Source of the DNA: RYN-230 sp963813975
GTDB taxonomy: Bacteria; Actinomycetota; Actinomycetes; Streptosporangiales; Streptosporangiaceae
Reading direction: 5' to 3'
Assembly: GCA_963813975.1 (NCBI GenBank)
Contig: CAWFAP010000008.1
Location: forward strand, 682,001 to 746,000
DNA: 64,000 bases
Shown here piece after piece: positions 23,621 through 32,318 of this stretch (position 1 is its first letter; each line of letters begins with the position of its first letter). The notes under the pieces were generated by a model. It was not told the origin of the DNA, searched no databases, and saw only the letters and a list, made by a program, of their open reading frames with translations. The translations under genes and the position numbers were made by a program.

Positions 23621-23630
23621 TGGTATACCA
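23621..23630. promoter_or_regulatory. putative GntR operator, copy 2, in a divergent promoter
   Basis: TGGTATACCA occurs again within the same 13-bp string (TGGTATACCAAAT, 23621-23633), 44 bp upstream of the enoyl-CoA hydratase start and 130 bp upstream of the molybdenum hydroxylase operon. A TTGACA at 23613-23618 adjoins it. Binding here could control both divergent operons. The GntR gene is fifth in the rightward one, suggesting autoregulation. Confidence 0.68.
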
Positions 23631-23640
23631 AATCGGAGTG

Positions 23641-23740
23641 GCTCCCCGGGAGGGAGTTCGGAGTAGCTCCCCGGGAGGGGAGCAGGATGAGCGGCTCCCC
23701 CGGAGGGGAGCAGGACGAGTGGCTCCCCCGGGAGGGGAGC
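23641..23740 (+). repeat. four tandem hairpin-forming repeats in the operon leader
   Basis: Four units of about 27 bp. Units 2-4 each contain GCTCCCC, a 4-5 nt loop (GGGA, CGGA, CGGGA) and GGGGAGC: 23666-23683, 23694-23711 and 23722-23740. Unit 1 (23641-23657) has a degenerate right arm. They lie between the operator and the TTG start of the FAD-subunit gene. They could be RNA hairpins that tune transcription or mRNA stability, or binding sites; unlike random GC-rich sequence, the perfect 7-bp arms are kept while the loops vary. Confidence 0.75.
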
Positions 23741-23759
23741 AGCCCCGGGAGGAGGCCAG

Positions 23760-24635
23760 TTGAAGCCCGCCCCGTTCAGCTACTACCGCACCCACTCCGT
23801 GCCCGAGACCGTGGCGAGGCTGGCCGAGCTCGGAGACGGGGCGAAGATCCTGGCGGGCGGGCAGAGCCTGGTCCCGATGATGAACTTCCGGCTGGCCCGC
23901 CCCGACGCGCTGGTGGACGTGACCCGGATCCCCGGCCTCGAGTACCTCCGGGCCGGGCCGGACGGCCTGCGGATCGGCGCGCTGACCCGGCACCGCGCCG
24001 TGGAACTGTGCCGTGACCCCGCGGTGCTGGACGGGTTCGGCGTGCTGCCCCGGGCAGCCCGGTGGATCGGGCACTACCCGATCCGGGCCCGGGGCACGTT
24101 CGGCGGCAGCATCGCGCATGCCGACCCGGCCGCCGAGTGGTGCCTGCTGGCCGTGCTGCTCGAGGCCAACGTGGTGCTGGCCGGGCCAGCCGGCGCCCGC
24201 ACCGTCCCGGTCAGCGAGTTCTTCGAGGGCTTCTACACCACCACCGCGGAGCCCGACGAGATGATCACGGAACTGCACTTCCCGCGGGCCGCCCGGCACG
24301 CCACGCTGACCGAGTTCGCCCAGCGCCAGGGGGACTTCGCCGTCGTGGCCGCGGCCGTGTCGGTGGACCTGGGGGACACCGGGCCGCCCGGCCCGGCGGT
24401 GGCGTGCCGCTCGGTCCGCGTGGTCCTCGGCGGGGTGGGCCCGCTGCCGTTCGTGGTGGACACCGCGGGCCTGGGCGGCCAGCCCGCAGCCGCCGCCACC
24501 TGGCGGGCCGCCGGAGAGCTGGCCGCGGCCCAGATCGACCCGCCCGCGGACGGGCACGGCGGCCCCGCGTACCGCAAGAAGCTGGCTGCCACCCTGGTGG
24601 AGCGCGCCCTTACCGAAGCGGCCGCAGCACCATGA
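23760..24635 (+). CDS. molybdenum hydroxylase FAD-binding (medium) subunit
   Basis: A 291-residue CoxM/NdhF-type subunit. The N-terminal FAD domain has YRTHSVPETVARLAELG and ILAGGQSLVPMMNFRLA; the second FAD contact is IRARGTFGGSIAHADPAAEW. The C-terminal part matches the CO dehydrogenase flavoprotein C-terminal domain. It passes electrons from the [2Fe-2S] subunit to an acceptor. Translation starts at TTG 23760 with AGGAGG 5 nt upstream. Its stop overlaps the next start (ATGA, 24632-24635). First gene of the six-gene operon. Confidence 0.92.
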   Translation: MKPAPFSYYRTHSVPETVARLAELGDGAKILAGGQSLVPMMNFRLARPDALVDVTRIPGLEYLRAGPDGLRIGALTRHRAVELCRDPAVLDGFGVLPRAARWIGHYPIRARGTFGGSIAHADPAAEWCLLAVLLEANVVLAGPAGARTVPVSEFFEGFYTTTAEPDEMITELHFPRAARHATLTEFAQRQGDFAVVAAAVSVDLGDTGPPGPAVACRSVRVVLGGVGPLPFVVDTAGLGGQPAAAATWRAAGELAAAQIDPPADGHGGPAYRKKLAATLVERALTEAAAAP

Positions 24636-26995
24636 CCTGGGTGGGCGCGCCCGTGCCCCGCACCCAGGACCGGCGGATGCTGCTCGGCCGGGGCAAGTTC
24701 ACCGGCGACCTGACCCGGACCGGGATGCTGCACGCGGCGTTCGTGCGCAGCCCGTTCGCGGCCGCGGCCCTGGGCTCCATCGATACCTCCGCCGCCCTGG
24801 CCCTGCCCGGCGTGATAACCACGTTCACCGCCGCGGACCTGGGTGACCCGGCCCTGCTGGCCCTGCTGGAACGGCCGGAGTTCGTGCCGACCCCGTTGCC
24901 GTTGCTCGCCATCGGCCAGGTCCGGCACGTCGGCGAGCCGGTGGCCGTGGTGCTCGCGGAGGATCCGTACACGGCCGAGGACGCGATCGAGCTGGTCAAC
25001 GTGGACTGGTCCCCGCAGCCCGTGGTGGCCAGCCTGGATGCCGCCGCCGCGCCGGGCGCGGCCCGGGTGCACGAGCAGGCGCCCGGCAACTGCCTGGTCA
25101 ACCTGACCATGTTCGACGACGACCGGCTAGACGGCATCTTCGCCGCGGCACCGGCGGTGGTCACCGCGACCGTGCGCAGCGGCCGGCTGGCCGCCCTGCC
25201 GATGGAGGGCCGGGCTTGCCTGGCCGAGTGGGACGAGCGGGACCAGCAGGTCGTCATGCACGTCTCGACCCAGGTCCCGCATCAGGTCCGGTCGGCGGTG
25301 GCCCAGGCGTTCGGCGTGGCCGAGCACCGGGTCCGGGTGATCGCCCCGGACGTGGGCGGGGGTTTCGGGCTGAAGTGCGTGGCCGGCCGGGAGGAGGTCA
25401 CCCTGGCCGGGATCGCGATGCGGCTGCGCCGCCCGGTCCGCTGGGTGGAGGACCGGCAGGAGAACCTGACCGCCTCGTTCCACGGCCACGAGCAGCGGTA
25501 CCAGGTCCGGGCCGCGTTCGGGCCGGACGGCCGCATCCTCGGCCTGGGCGCCGAGATCGACTGCGACGTGGGCGCGTACTCCGCGTTCCCGTTCACCTGC
25601 GCGGTCGAGCCGCTGATGGCGGCCACCGAGCTGCCCGGCATCTACAAGGTGCCCGCCTACCGGGCCCGGGGCCGCGCGATCGCCACCCACAAGGCGCCCA
25701 CCGCGCCCTACCGCGGGGTGTCCCGGCCGCAGCTGGTGCTGGTCATGGAGCGCGTCATGGAGAAGGCGGCCCGGGAGCTGGGGCTGGACCCGCTGGCGGT
25801 CCGCCGCCGGAACATGATCAGCCCCGGCGAGTTCCCCTACACCAGCTGCAACGGGATCACCTACGACGAGGGCAGCTACGCAGAATCCCTCGACCTGGCC
25901 GAGAAACGGGTCACCGAGGCGGGCTGGCCCGGCGAGCGGGACCGGCTGCGGGCCGGCGGCCTGCTGGCCGGCATCGGCTACTCGTGTTTCTCCGAGCGGA
26001 CCGCCTACGGCACTCCCACGATGTCGCAGCGGCGGATGCGGATGACCCCCGGCTACGACACGGCCGTGGTCCGGATGGATCCCTCCGGCGAGGTCGTCGT
26101 GACCACCGGGACCTGCGGGCACGGCCAGGGCCACGAGACCACGTTCGCCCAGATCGTGGCGGACCGGCTCGGCGTGCATCCCGGCCAGGTCCGGCTCCGG
26201 CAGGGTGACACCGACCTGGCCGCCTACGGCTGGGGCACCTGGGGCAGCCGCTCGATCGTGATCGGCGGCGGCGCGGCCCGCCGGGCCGCGGACGGCGTCG
26301 CCGCCCAGCTCCGCCAGGTGGCCGCCAGCCTGCTCGAGGCCAGCGCGGCCGACATCGAGCTGGCCGAGGGCGCGGCCCGGGTCCGCGGGGACGCGAACGC
26401 CGCCGTCCCCCTCAGCGAGCTGGCCCGGATCGTGCACTTCCAGGCCCACCGGCTGCCGGAGGGGCTGCGGTACGGGCTCGAGGCGCGCGAGTCGTTCGAC
26501 CCGCCGGGCACGTTCTCCAACGCCTGCCACGCGGTCCTGGTCGCCATCGACCCGGGCACCGGCGAGATCCGGCTCCGCCGCTACCTGGTGGTGGAGGACT
26601 GCGGGGTGGTGATCAACCCGGTGATCGTGGACGGGCAGGTCCGCGGCGGGGTGACCCAGGGCGTGGCCGCCGCGCTGCTGGAGCAGGTCTGCTACGACCA
26701 GGACGGGCAGCCGGGCAGCGCCACCCTGATCGACTACCTGGCCCCGACCGCGGCGGAGATCTGCCCCATCGAGGTCGTCCACCTGGAGACCCCGTCCGCG
26801 TTCAGCGAGACCGGGGCCAAGGGGATGGGCGAGGGCGGCACCATCGGCGCCCCGGCCGCCGTGCTCAACGCGATCAATGACGCGCTCCGGGATTCCGGGC
26901 CCGGCCGCGGCATTGACCACATTCCCGTGCGCCCCTGGGACATCCACGCGGCACTCTTCGCCCCGGAACCACTGGCCGAACGGAGCGCCGGATGA
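24632..26995 (+). CDS. molybdenum hydroxylase large subunit A (molybdopterin-binding)
   Basis: A 787-residue xanthine-oxidase-family large subunit. It has the N-terminal a/b hammerhead domain (about 20-130), then VIAPDVGGGFGLK, the active-site loop region APYRGVSRPQ, and the C-terminal GAKGMGEGGTIGAP carrying the catalytic Glu. It lacks the AYxCSFR loop of true CO dehydrogenase, so the substrate is a heterocycle, aldehyde or similar compound, not CO. Its partner subunits flank it. A second, different large subunit is encoded two genes downstream. Confidence 0.92.
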   Translation: MTWVGAPVPRTQDRRMLLGRGKFTGDLTRTGMLHAAFVRSPFAAAALGSIDTSAALALPGVITTFTAADLGDPALLALLERPEFVPTPLPLLAIGQVRHVGEPVAVVLAEDPYTAEDAIELVNVDWSPQPVVASLDAAAAPGAARVHEQAPGNCLVNLTMFDDDRLDGIFAAAPAVVTATVRSGRLAALPMEGRACLAEWDERDQQVVMHVSTQVPHQVRSAVAQAFGVAEHRVRVIAPDVGGGFGLKCVAGREEVTLAGIAMRLRRPVRWVEDRQENLTASFHGHEQRYQVRAAFGPDGRILGLGAEIDCDVGAYSAFPFTCAVEPLMAATELPGIYKVPAYRARGRAIATHKAPTAPYRGVSRPQLVLVMERVMEKAARELGLDPLAVRRRNMISPGEFPYTSCNGITYDEGSYAESLDLAEKRVTEAGWPGERDRLRAGGLLAGIGYSCFSERTAYGTPTMSQRRMRMTPGYDTAVVRMDPSGEVVVTTGTCGHGQGHETTFAQIVADRLGVHPGQVRLRQGDTDLAAYGWGTWGSRSIVIGGGAARRAADGVAAQLRQVAASLLEASAADIELAEGAARVRGDANAAVPLSELARIVHFQAHRLPEGLRYGLEARESFDPPGTFSNACHAVLVAIDPGTGEIRLRRYLVVEDCGVVINPVIVDGQVRGGVTQGVAAALLEQVCYDQDGQPGSATLIDYLAPTAAEICPIEVVHLETPSAFSETGAKGMGEGGTIGAPAAVLNAINDALRDSGPGRGIDHIPVRPWDIHAALFAPEPLAERSAG

Positions 26996-27501
26996 AGGAC
27001 ACGCACCTGATCCGGGTCCGGGTGAACGGCCGGGAGCACGAGCTGGCCGTGGAATCAAGGCGGACCCTGGCCGACATGCTCCGGCATGACCTCGGCTATA
27101 CCGGCACTCACCTGGGCTGTGAGCACGGCATCTGCGGGGCCTGCACGGTGCTGGTCGGCGGCGTGCCCGCCCGGGCCTGCCTGATGTTCGGGGTGCAGGC
27201 GGACGGGCAGGACATCGCCACGGTCGAGGGCCTGGCCGACGGGGACGACCTGTCGGATCTGCAGCAGGCGTTCAGCGACCGGCACGGCCTCCAGTGCGGG
27301 TTCTGCACGCCCGGGTTCCTGATGCTGGCCGAGGGCTACCTGGCCGAGCAGCAGGCCGGCCGCGGTGACGGCGGCGAGCCCAGCGAGCAGCGGATCCGCG
27401 AGGTGGTCGCGGCGAACCTGTGCCGGTGCACCGGTTACCAGGGCATCGTCGAGGCCGTCCTGGAGACCGCCCGGCGGCGGCAGGCCATGGAGATGCCGTG
27501 A
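26992..27501 (+). CDS. molybdenum hydroxylase [2Fe-2S] (small) subunit
   Basis: A 169-residue CoxS/NdhS-type iron-sulfur subunit. The plant-ferredoxin-type cluster uses Cys43, Cys48, Cys51 and Cys63 (GCEHGICGACTVLVGG). The second cluster uses Cys102, Cys105, Cys144 and Cys146 (LQCGFCTPGF and NLCRCTGYQGI). All eight cysteines are intact. It is coupled by ATGA to large subunit A upstream and GTGA to large subunit B downstream, so one small subunit may serve both. Confidence 0.95.
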   Translation: MKDTHLIRVRVNGREHELAVESRRTLADMLRHDLGYTGTHLGCEHGICGACTVLVGGVPARACLMFGVQADGQDIATVEGLADGDDLSDLQQAFSDRHGLQCGFCTPGFLMLAEGYLAEQQAGRGDGGEPSEQRIREVVAANLCRCTGYQGIVEAVLETARRRQAMEMP

Positions 27502-29807
27502 CCATCGGCACGAGTATTCCCCGGAAGGAAGACCCCCGGCTGCTGCGCGGCCTGGGCCGGTTCGGCGGCGACTTCGCCCGGCCGGGCCAGCTGTGGGCCC
27601 GGGTGGTGCGCTCCCCGGTGGCCCACGGCCGGCTCCGCTCGGTCGATACCGCCTGCGCCGCCCGGGCGGACGGCGTGGTGACGGTGGTCACCGCGGCCAG
27701 CCTGCCGCCGGGGCTGGCCATCCCGGTCCGGCTCCAGGTCCAGGACGCCGACCTGCGCGGCTACCTGCAGCCGGTGCTGGCCGCGGACACGGTGCGGTAC
27801 GTGGGCGAGCCGGTGGCCGTGGTGGTCGCCGGGGACCCGTACGCGGCCGAGGACGCCGCCGAGCTGGTGGACGCCGACATCGACGAGGCGCCCGCGGTGC
27901 TGGACGCCGCGGCGGCCGCCGGCCCGGACGCCCCGCGGCTGTTCCCGGGCGGAAACGTGGCCGCCGACTTCACCCTGGGTTACGGGGACGTGGCCGGGGC
28001 GTTCGCCACGGCCGACCGGATCGTGGAGATCGAGGTGGAGATCGGGCGGCACGGCGCGGTCCCGCTGGAGCCGCGGGCCCTGCTCGCCGATCCCGACCCG
28101 GCCACCGGCGGGCTGTCGATCTTCGGGATGACCAAGGTGCCGGTGTTCAACCGGGACCTGCTGGCCTCGCTGCTCGGCATGGACGAGACCCTGATCCACG
28201 TGCACGCGGTGGACGCGGGCGGCGGGTTCGGTGCGCGGGGGGAGTTCTACCCGGAGGACTTCCTGGTCCCGTGGCTGGCCCGGACGCTGCGGCGGCCGGT
28301 GATGTGGGTCGAGGACCGCGGCGAGCACCTGGTCGCGGTGAACCACTCCCGGCAGCAGGCCCACCGGATCGCCGCGGCCTTCGACACCAGCGGCCGGATC
28401 CTGGGGCTGCGCGACGACGTGGTGCACGACAACGGGGCGTACTGCCGCACCCACGGGATCATCGTGCCCGAGCTGACCGTGGCCATGCTGCCCGGCCCGT
28501 ACCGGATCCCCGCCTACCGCGGCCGGGTCCGGGTGGTGCTGACCAGCAAGACCCCGTGCGGCACGTACCGGGCGCCCGGCCGGTTCGAGGGCAGCACCGC
28601 GCGCGAGCAGCTGCTCGACGTGGCCGCGCACCAGCTAAAAATCAGCCGCAACGAAATTCGCTCACGGAACCTCCTTCGCGCCGACGAACTGCCGCTCCAG
28701 CGCTCGATGAGCACCCTGGGCACGGATGTGGTGCTGGACGCCGGCGACTACCCCGCGCTGCTGGCGGCGGCCCAGGCGGAAGCGGACCGGCTCGGGTACC
28801 CCGGCGAGGTGGAGCAGGGCCGCCGGGCGGGCCGGCTGCGCGGGCTGGGCGTGGCTGCGTTCCTGGAGAAGAGCGGGCTCGGCCCGCAGGAGACCGCCGA
28901 CGTGGTGGTCAGCCGGACCGGGGCGGTGCACGTGTTCTCCGGCGGCACGTCGCTGGGCCAGGGCATCGAGACGGTGCTGGCCCAGATCGCCGCGGACGCG
29001 CTGGGGGTGGACCCGGACCAGGTGAGCGTGGTCAACGGGGACACCGAGCGGCAGCCGTTCGGCGGCGGGTCGTGGGCGTCGCGGTCCACGGTGGTGGCGG
29101 GCAGCGCGGTGCACGCGGCGGCGGGCGCGGTCCGGGACCGGGCCGCGGAGGTCGCGGCGCGGATGCTGGAGGCCGCCCCGGGTGACCTGGTCAGCGAGCA
29201 CGGCCGGATCAGCGTCCGCGGTGATCCCGGCGCGGCCGTGACGCTGGCCGAGGTGGCCATGGCCACCGCCCCGGCCAGCCCGTACCTGCGGCCCGGGGAG
29301 CCGGCCGGGCTGTCCGCACGGCGCCGTTTCGAGGTGGCGCACATGACCTACCCGTACGGGGTGCACCTCGCCGTGGTCGACGTCGACCCGGGCACCGGCG
29401 GGGTCCAGGTCCTGCGCTACCTGGTCGCCTACGAGGTCGGGCGGGCGGTCAACCCGGCGCTGGTGGCCGGCCAGCTGCGCGGCGGGGCGGCCCAGGGCAT
29501 CGGCGGCGCGCTGCTCGAGGAGTTCTGCTACGACGAGAACGGGCAGCCGCAGTCGGCCACCTTCATGGATTACCGGATGCCGACCGCGGCGGAGGTGCCG
29601 CCGATCGACGTGCTGATCACCCAGGACTCACCCGCCCCGGGCAACCCGCTGGGCGTGCGCGGGGCGGGCGAGGGCGGGGTGTCCGCGGCTGGCGCCGTGC
29701 TGGCCAGCGCGGTGCGGGATGCGCTGGGCCTGCCGGGCAGCGTCGGGCGGCTGCCCCTCACCCCGGCCCGGGTGCAGGAACTCGCCACTAACGGAGGCGG
29801 CAGATGA
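27498..29807 (+). CDS. molybdenum hydroxylase large subunit B
   Basis: A 769-residue paralogue of subunit A, starting at the GTG that overlaps the small-subunit stop. Motifs: SIPRKEDPRLLRGLGRFGGD at the start, VDAGGGFGARGEFYPED, the loop CGTYRAPGRFE, and near the C-terminus GVRGAGEGGVSAAG with the catalytic Glu. The loop residues differ from subunit A, implying a different substrate position or substrate. Two adjacent large subunits with one M and one S subunit is an unusual arrangement. Codons around 28633-28680 are noticeably less GC-rich than the rest of the gene. Confidence 0.92.
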   Translation: MTIGTSIPRKEDPRLLRGLGRFGGDFARPGQLWARVVRSPVAHGRLRSVDTACAARADGVVTVVTAASLPPGLAIPVRLQVQDADLRGYLQPVLAADTVRYVGEPVAVVVAGDPYAAEDAAELVDADIDEAPAVLDAAAAAGPDAPRLFPGGNVAADFTLGYGDVAGAFATADRIVEIEVEIGRHGAVPLEPRALLADPDPATGGLSIFGMTKVPVFNRDLLASLLGMDETLIHVHAVDAGGGFGARGEFYPEDFLVPWLARTLRRPVMWVEDRGEHLVAVNHSRQQAHRIAAAFDTSGRILGLRDDVVHDNGAYCRTHGIIVPELTVAMLPGPYRIPAYRGRVRVVLTSKTPCGTYRAPGRFEGSTAREQLLDVAAHQLKISRNEIRSRNLLRADELPLQRSMSTLGTDVVLDAGDYPALLAAAQAEADRLGYPGEVEQGRRAGRLRGLGVAAFLEKSGLGPQETADVVVSRTGAVHVFSGGTSLGQGIETVLAQIAADALGVDPDQVSVVNGDTERQPFGGGSWASRSTVVAGSAVHAAAGAVRDRAAEVAARMLEAAPGDLVSEHGRISVRGDPGAAVTLAEVAMATAPASPYLRPGEPAGLSARRRFEVAHMTYPYGVHLAVVDVDPGTGGVQVLRYLVAYEVGRAVNPALVAGQLRGGAAQGIGGALLEEFCYDENGQPQSATFMDYRMPTAAEVPPIDVLITQDSPAPGNPLGVRGAGEGGVSAAGAVLASAVRDALGLPGSVGRLPLTPARVQELATNGGGR

Positions 29808-30493
29808 CCACGGCCAGTACGGGCATGCCGAGCGCGGGCAGCCAGAGTGAGGGCAGCCAGCCGGGCCGGGTCATCCCCGGGCCGGGCTACGTGAGCAAGA
29901 CGGACATGGTGGCCGCGCTCATCCGGGAGCAGATCATCACGGGGGAGCTGCCCGCGGGCGAGCAGCTCCGGCAGCGGGACCTGGCCCAGCGGTTCCAGGT
30001 CAGCCAGACGCCGGTGCGGGAGGCGATGCGGCGGCTGGAGTCCGAGGGCCTGGTGATCGGCGACACCCACCGCGGGTTCACCGTGGTGGAGCCGGACGAC
30101 GGGCCCGTCGAGGAGAACTTCCAGATCCGCGCGGCGCTGGAGTCGCTCGGCGCGTCGCTGGCCGCCCGCAAGATCGACGCGGCCGGCCTGGCCCGGCTGA
30201 AGGAGCTGAACGACGAGATGCGGGCGCTCGGCGCCGAACCCAGCGGGCAGGGCGACCCGCGTTACGCCGGCCTGAACCGGGAGTTCCATTTCACCGTGTA
30301 CGAGTACGCGCGCAGCCCGCTGCTGCTGTCGCTGATGCGGCTGCTGTGGGCGTCGCTGCACGGCGGCCCGAAGGTGGCCCGCACGCACGCGGAGTCGGCC
30401 CGCCAGCACGACGAGATCCTGGCCGCGCTCCGGGCCGGCGATCCCGCGGCCGCGGCGGCGGGCACGTACCAGCACATCATGGGGAGCCCATGA
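29804..30493 (+). CDS. GntR family regulator, FadR/FCD subfamily
   Basis: A 229-residue regulator. The winged HTH covers about residues 38-105 (VAALIREQIITGELPAGEQL, then LAQRFQVSQTPVREAMRRLESEGLV). The C-terminal FCD effector domain is all-helical with metal-type His/Asp/Asn residues (LNREFHFTVYEYARSPLL, then SARQHDEILAALRAGD). FCD regulators bind carboxylates or pathway intermediates and usually repress. It is inside the operon it probably controls, coupled by ATGA at both ends. TGGTATACCA at 20705 and 23621 are candidate operators. Confidence 0.93.
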   Translation: MTTASTGMPSAGSQSEGSQPGRVIPGPGYVSKTDMVAALIREQIITGELPAGEQLRQRDLAQRFQVSQTPVREAMRRLESEGLVIGDTHRGFTVVEPDDGPVEENFQIRAALESLGASLAARKIDAAGLARLKELNDEMRALGAEPSGQGDPRYAGLNREFHFTVYEYARSPLLLSLMRLLWASLHGGPKVARTHAESARQHDEILAALRAGDPAAAAAGTYQHIMGSP

Positions 30494-31416
30494 CGACCAT
30501 CACCGGCACTTCCACCACGGGCATTACCACGGGCGACGGGGTCAGCCTGCACGCCGAGAGCACGGGCCGGGGCACCCCGCTGCTGTTCCTGCACGAGTTC
30601 GCGGGTGATCACCGGAGCTGGGAGCCGCAGGTCCGGTTCTTCTCGGCCCGCTACCGGTGCGTGACCTACGCGGCGCGCGGCTACCCGCCGTCCGAGGTGC
30701 CCGCGGACCCGGCCGCCTACTCCCAGGAGCGGGCGGTGGCCGACGCGGTCGCCGTGCTGGACGGGCTGGGCATCCCGGCCGCGCACGTGGCCGGCCTGTC
30801 CATGGGCGGCTTCGCCGCCGTGCACCTGACGCTCCGGCATCCGGACCGGGTGCTGTCCACGGTGGCGGCCGGGGCCGGCTACGGTGCGGCCCCCGAGCGG
30901 CAGGCGGCGTTCCGCGCCGAGTGCGAGGCGATCGCGGCGGCATTCGAGGCCGATGGGTCCGAGCAGGTCGCCAGCTGGTACGCGCTGGGGCCGGCCCGGG
31001 TGCAGTTCCAGAACAAGAACCCGCGCGGCTGGGCCGAGTTCGCGGACGCGCTGGCCGGGCACTCGGCGCTGGGGTCCGCGCTGACCATGCGCGGCGTCCA
31101 GGCGGGCCGCCCGTCGCTGTACGCGCTGCGCGACGAGCTGGCCCGGATCGCCACCCCGCTGCTGGTGCTGGCCGGCGACGAGGACGACAGCTGCCTGGAC
31201 GTGGCGCTGATGCTCAAGCGCACGATCCCCACCGCGGGCCTGGCCGTGCTGCCGCGCACCGGGCACACCGCCAACCTGGAGGAGCCGCACCTGTTCAACG
31301 AGGCGGTGGACCGTTTCCTGGCCGCCGCCGAGGCCGGAGCCTGGCGGCCGCGCGATCGGCGGTCACTGTCCGCCTCGGCTACCGGCGCGCGGGCTGGCCC
31401 GGCCACCTTGCGCTGA
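30490..31416 (+). CDS. alpha/beta-fold hydrolase
   Basis: A 308-residue protein of the 3-oxoadipate enol-lactonase/NicD-like type. The oxyanion region is PLLFLHEFAGDHRSWEPQV, the nucleophile elbow HVAGLSMGGFAAVHL (Ser), the acid in LAGDEDDSC (Asp) and the histidine in PRTGHTANLEEPHLF. In pyridine and aromatic degradation such enzymes cleave ring-fission products, esters, lactones or formamides. It is the last gene of the hydroxylase operon, coupled by ATGA to gntR. A low-complexity Ser/Arg-rich tail follows the catalytic domain. Confidence 0.9.
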   Translation: MTTITGTSTTGITTGDGVSLHAESTGRGTPLLFLHEFAGDHRSWEPQVRFFSARYRCVTYAARGYPPSEVPADPAAYSQERAVADAVAVLDGLGIPAAHVAGLSMGGFAAVHLTLRHPDRVLSTVAAGAGYGAAPERQAAFRAECEAIAAAFEADGSEQVASWYALGPARVQFQNKNPRGWAEFADALAGHSALGSALTMRGVQAGRPSLYALRDELARIATPLLVLAGDEDDSCLDVALMLKRTIPTAGLAVLPRTGHTANLEEPHLFNEAVDRFLAAAEAGAWRPRDRRSLSASATGARAGPATLR

Positions 31417-31480
31417 GACGTACCGTGGCAGCTATGGGCCCGTCGCCGACTCACCAGCACCGGCCGGGCCGGGCCGGGTA

Positions 31481-32293
31481 ATGCTCGGCTTGCGCCGCCT
31501 TTCCCCCCGGCGCCGCCTCTTCGTGGTCGTCCTGACCTCGATAGCGGCCGTCATCGTGGTGGTGGCCGTGGTGGCCAGCCTGCTCGGCTCGGGCGGGAGC
31601 GCCAGCCAGGCTCCCCCGGCGGCCGGCCCCCCGGCGCAGGACCGTCCCGGCCCGGTGCTGCTGGTCCCCGGGTACGGCGGGAGCACCGGGTCGCTGTCGG
31701 TGCTGGCCCGCCGGATCCGGGCAGGCGGACGGGTGGCCACCGTCCTGCACCTGCCCGGTAAGGGCACCGGCAGCCTGATCGCCGACGCGGGCGTGCTGAA
31801 CGCCGCGGTCAACCGGGCTCTGAGCCGGGGCGCGCCGTCGGTGGACGTGATCGGCTACTCGGCGGGCGGAGTCGCCACCCTGGTGTGGGCCCGGCAGGAC
31901 GGCGGCCCGCACAAGGCCCGGCGGGTCATCACCCTGGGCTCCCCGTTCCACGGCACCCAGCTGGCCTCCGCGGCCACGGCGTTCCTGCCCGGCGCGTGCC
32001 CGGTCGCGTGCCAGCAGCTGGTCCCGGGGAGCAGCCTGCTCACCCGGCTGGATGCGACCGCCGTGCCCGCCCGGCCTCGGTGGCTGTCCCTGTGGACCAC
32101 CGACGACCAGACCGTCACCCCGCCGGATTCCGCGCGGCTGGCCGGGGCGCTCAACGTGCCCATCCAGTCGGTGTGCCCGGCCGTGCGGGTCAGCCACTCC
32201 CAGCTGCCGACCAACCCGGCCGTCACCGCCATGGTCTTGCAGGCGCTCGGTTCCGGGCCGGTCCATGCGCCCGGCGCATCCGACTGCGGCTAA
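31481..32293 (+). CDS. membrane-anchored or secreted lipase/esterase (alpha/beta hydrolase)
   Basis: A 270-residue protein with an N-terminal membrane segment (about 13-36, FVVVLTSIAAVIVVVAVVAS) that is a signal anchor or uncleaved signal, a Pro/Ala linker, then a lipase domain: GPVLLVPGYGGSTGSL, the nucleophile elbow DVIGYSAGGVATL, RRVITLGSPFHGTQLAS and a late HSQLPTNP with the likely catalytic His. This is the actinobacterial lipase class 2/triacylglycerol lipase pattern. It is monocistronic and converges with the gene at 32315. Confidence 0.87.
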   Translation: MLGLRRLSPRRRLFVVVLTSIAAVIVVVAVVASLLGSGGSASQAPPAAGPPAQDRPGPVLLVPGYGGSTGSLSVLARRIRAGGRVATVLHLPGKGTGSLIADAGVLNAAVNRALSRGAPSVDVIGYSAGGVATLVWARQDGGPHKARRVITLGSPFHGTQLASAATAFLPGACPVACQQLVPGSSLLTRLDATAVPARPRWLSLWTTDDQTVTPPDSARLAGALNVPIQSVCPAVRVSHSQLPTNPAVTAMVLQALGSGPVHAPGASDCG

Positions 32294-32318
32294 GGCAGGT
32301 CCGGTGGCCGCGCCTTAG
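32290..32318. terminator. hairpin containing both convergent stop codons
   Basis: CTAAGGC (32290-32296) and GCCTTAG (32312-32318) pair across a 15-nt loop. The TAA of the lipase and the TAA of the leftward gene lie inside the two arms, giving a compact bidirectional terminator. Confidence 0.5.

Noticed and set aside
23613..23641. TTGACA at 23613 as the -35 of the hydroxylase operon
   Set aside because: No acceptable -10 hexamer lies 16-19 bp downstream; the palindrome itself may contain an extended -10, so the promoter is left undefined.
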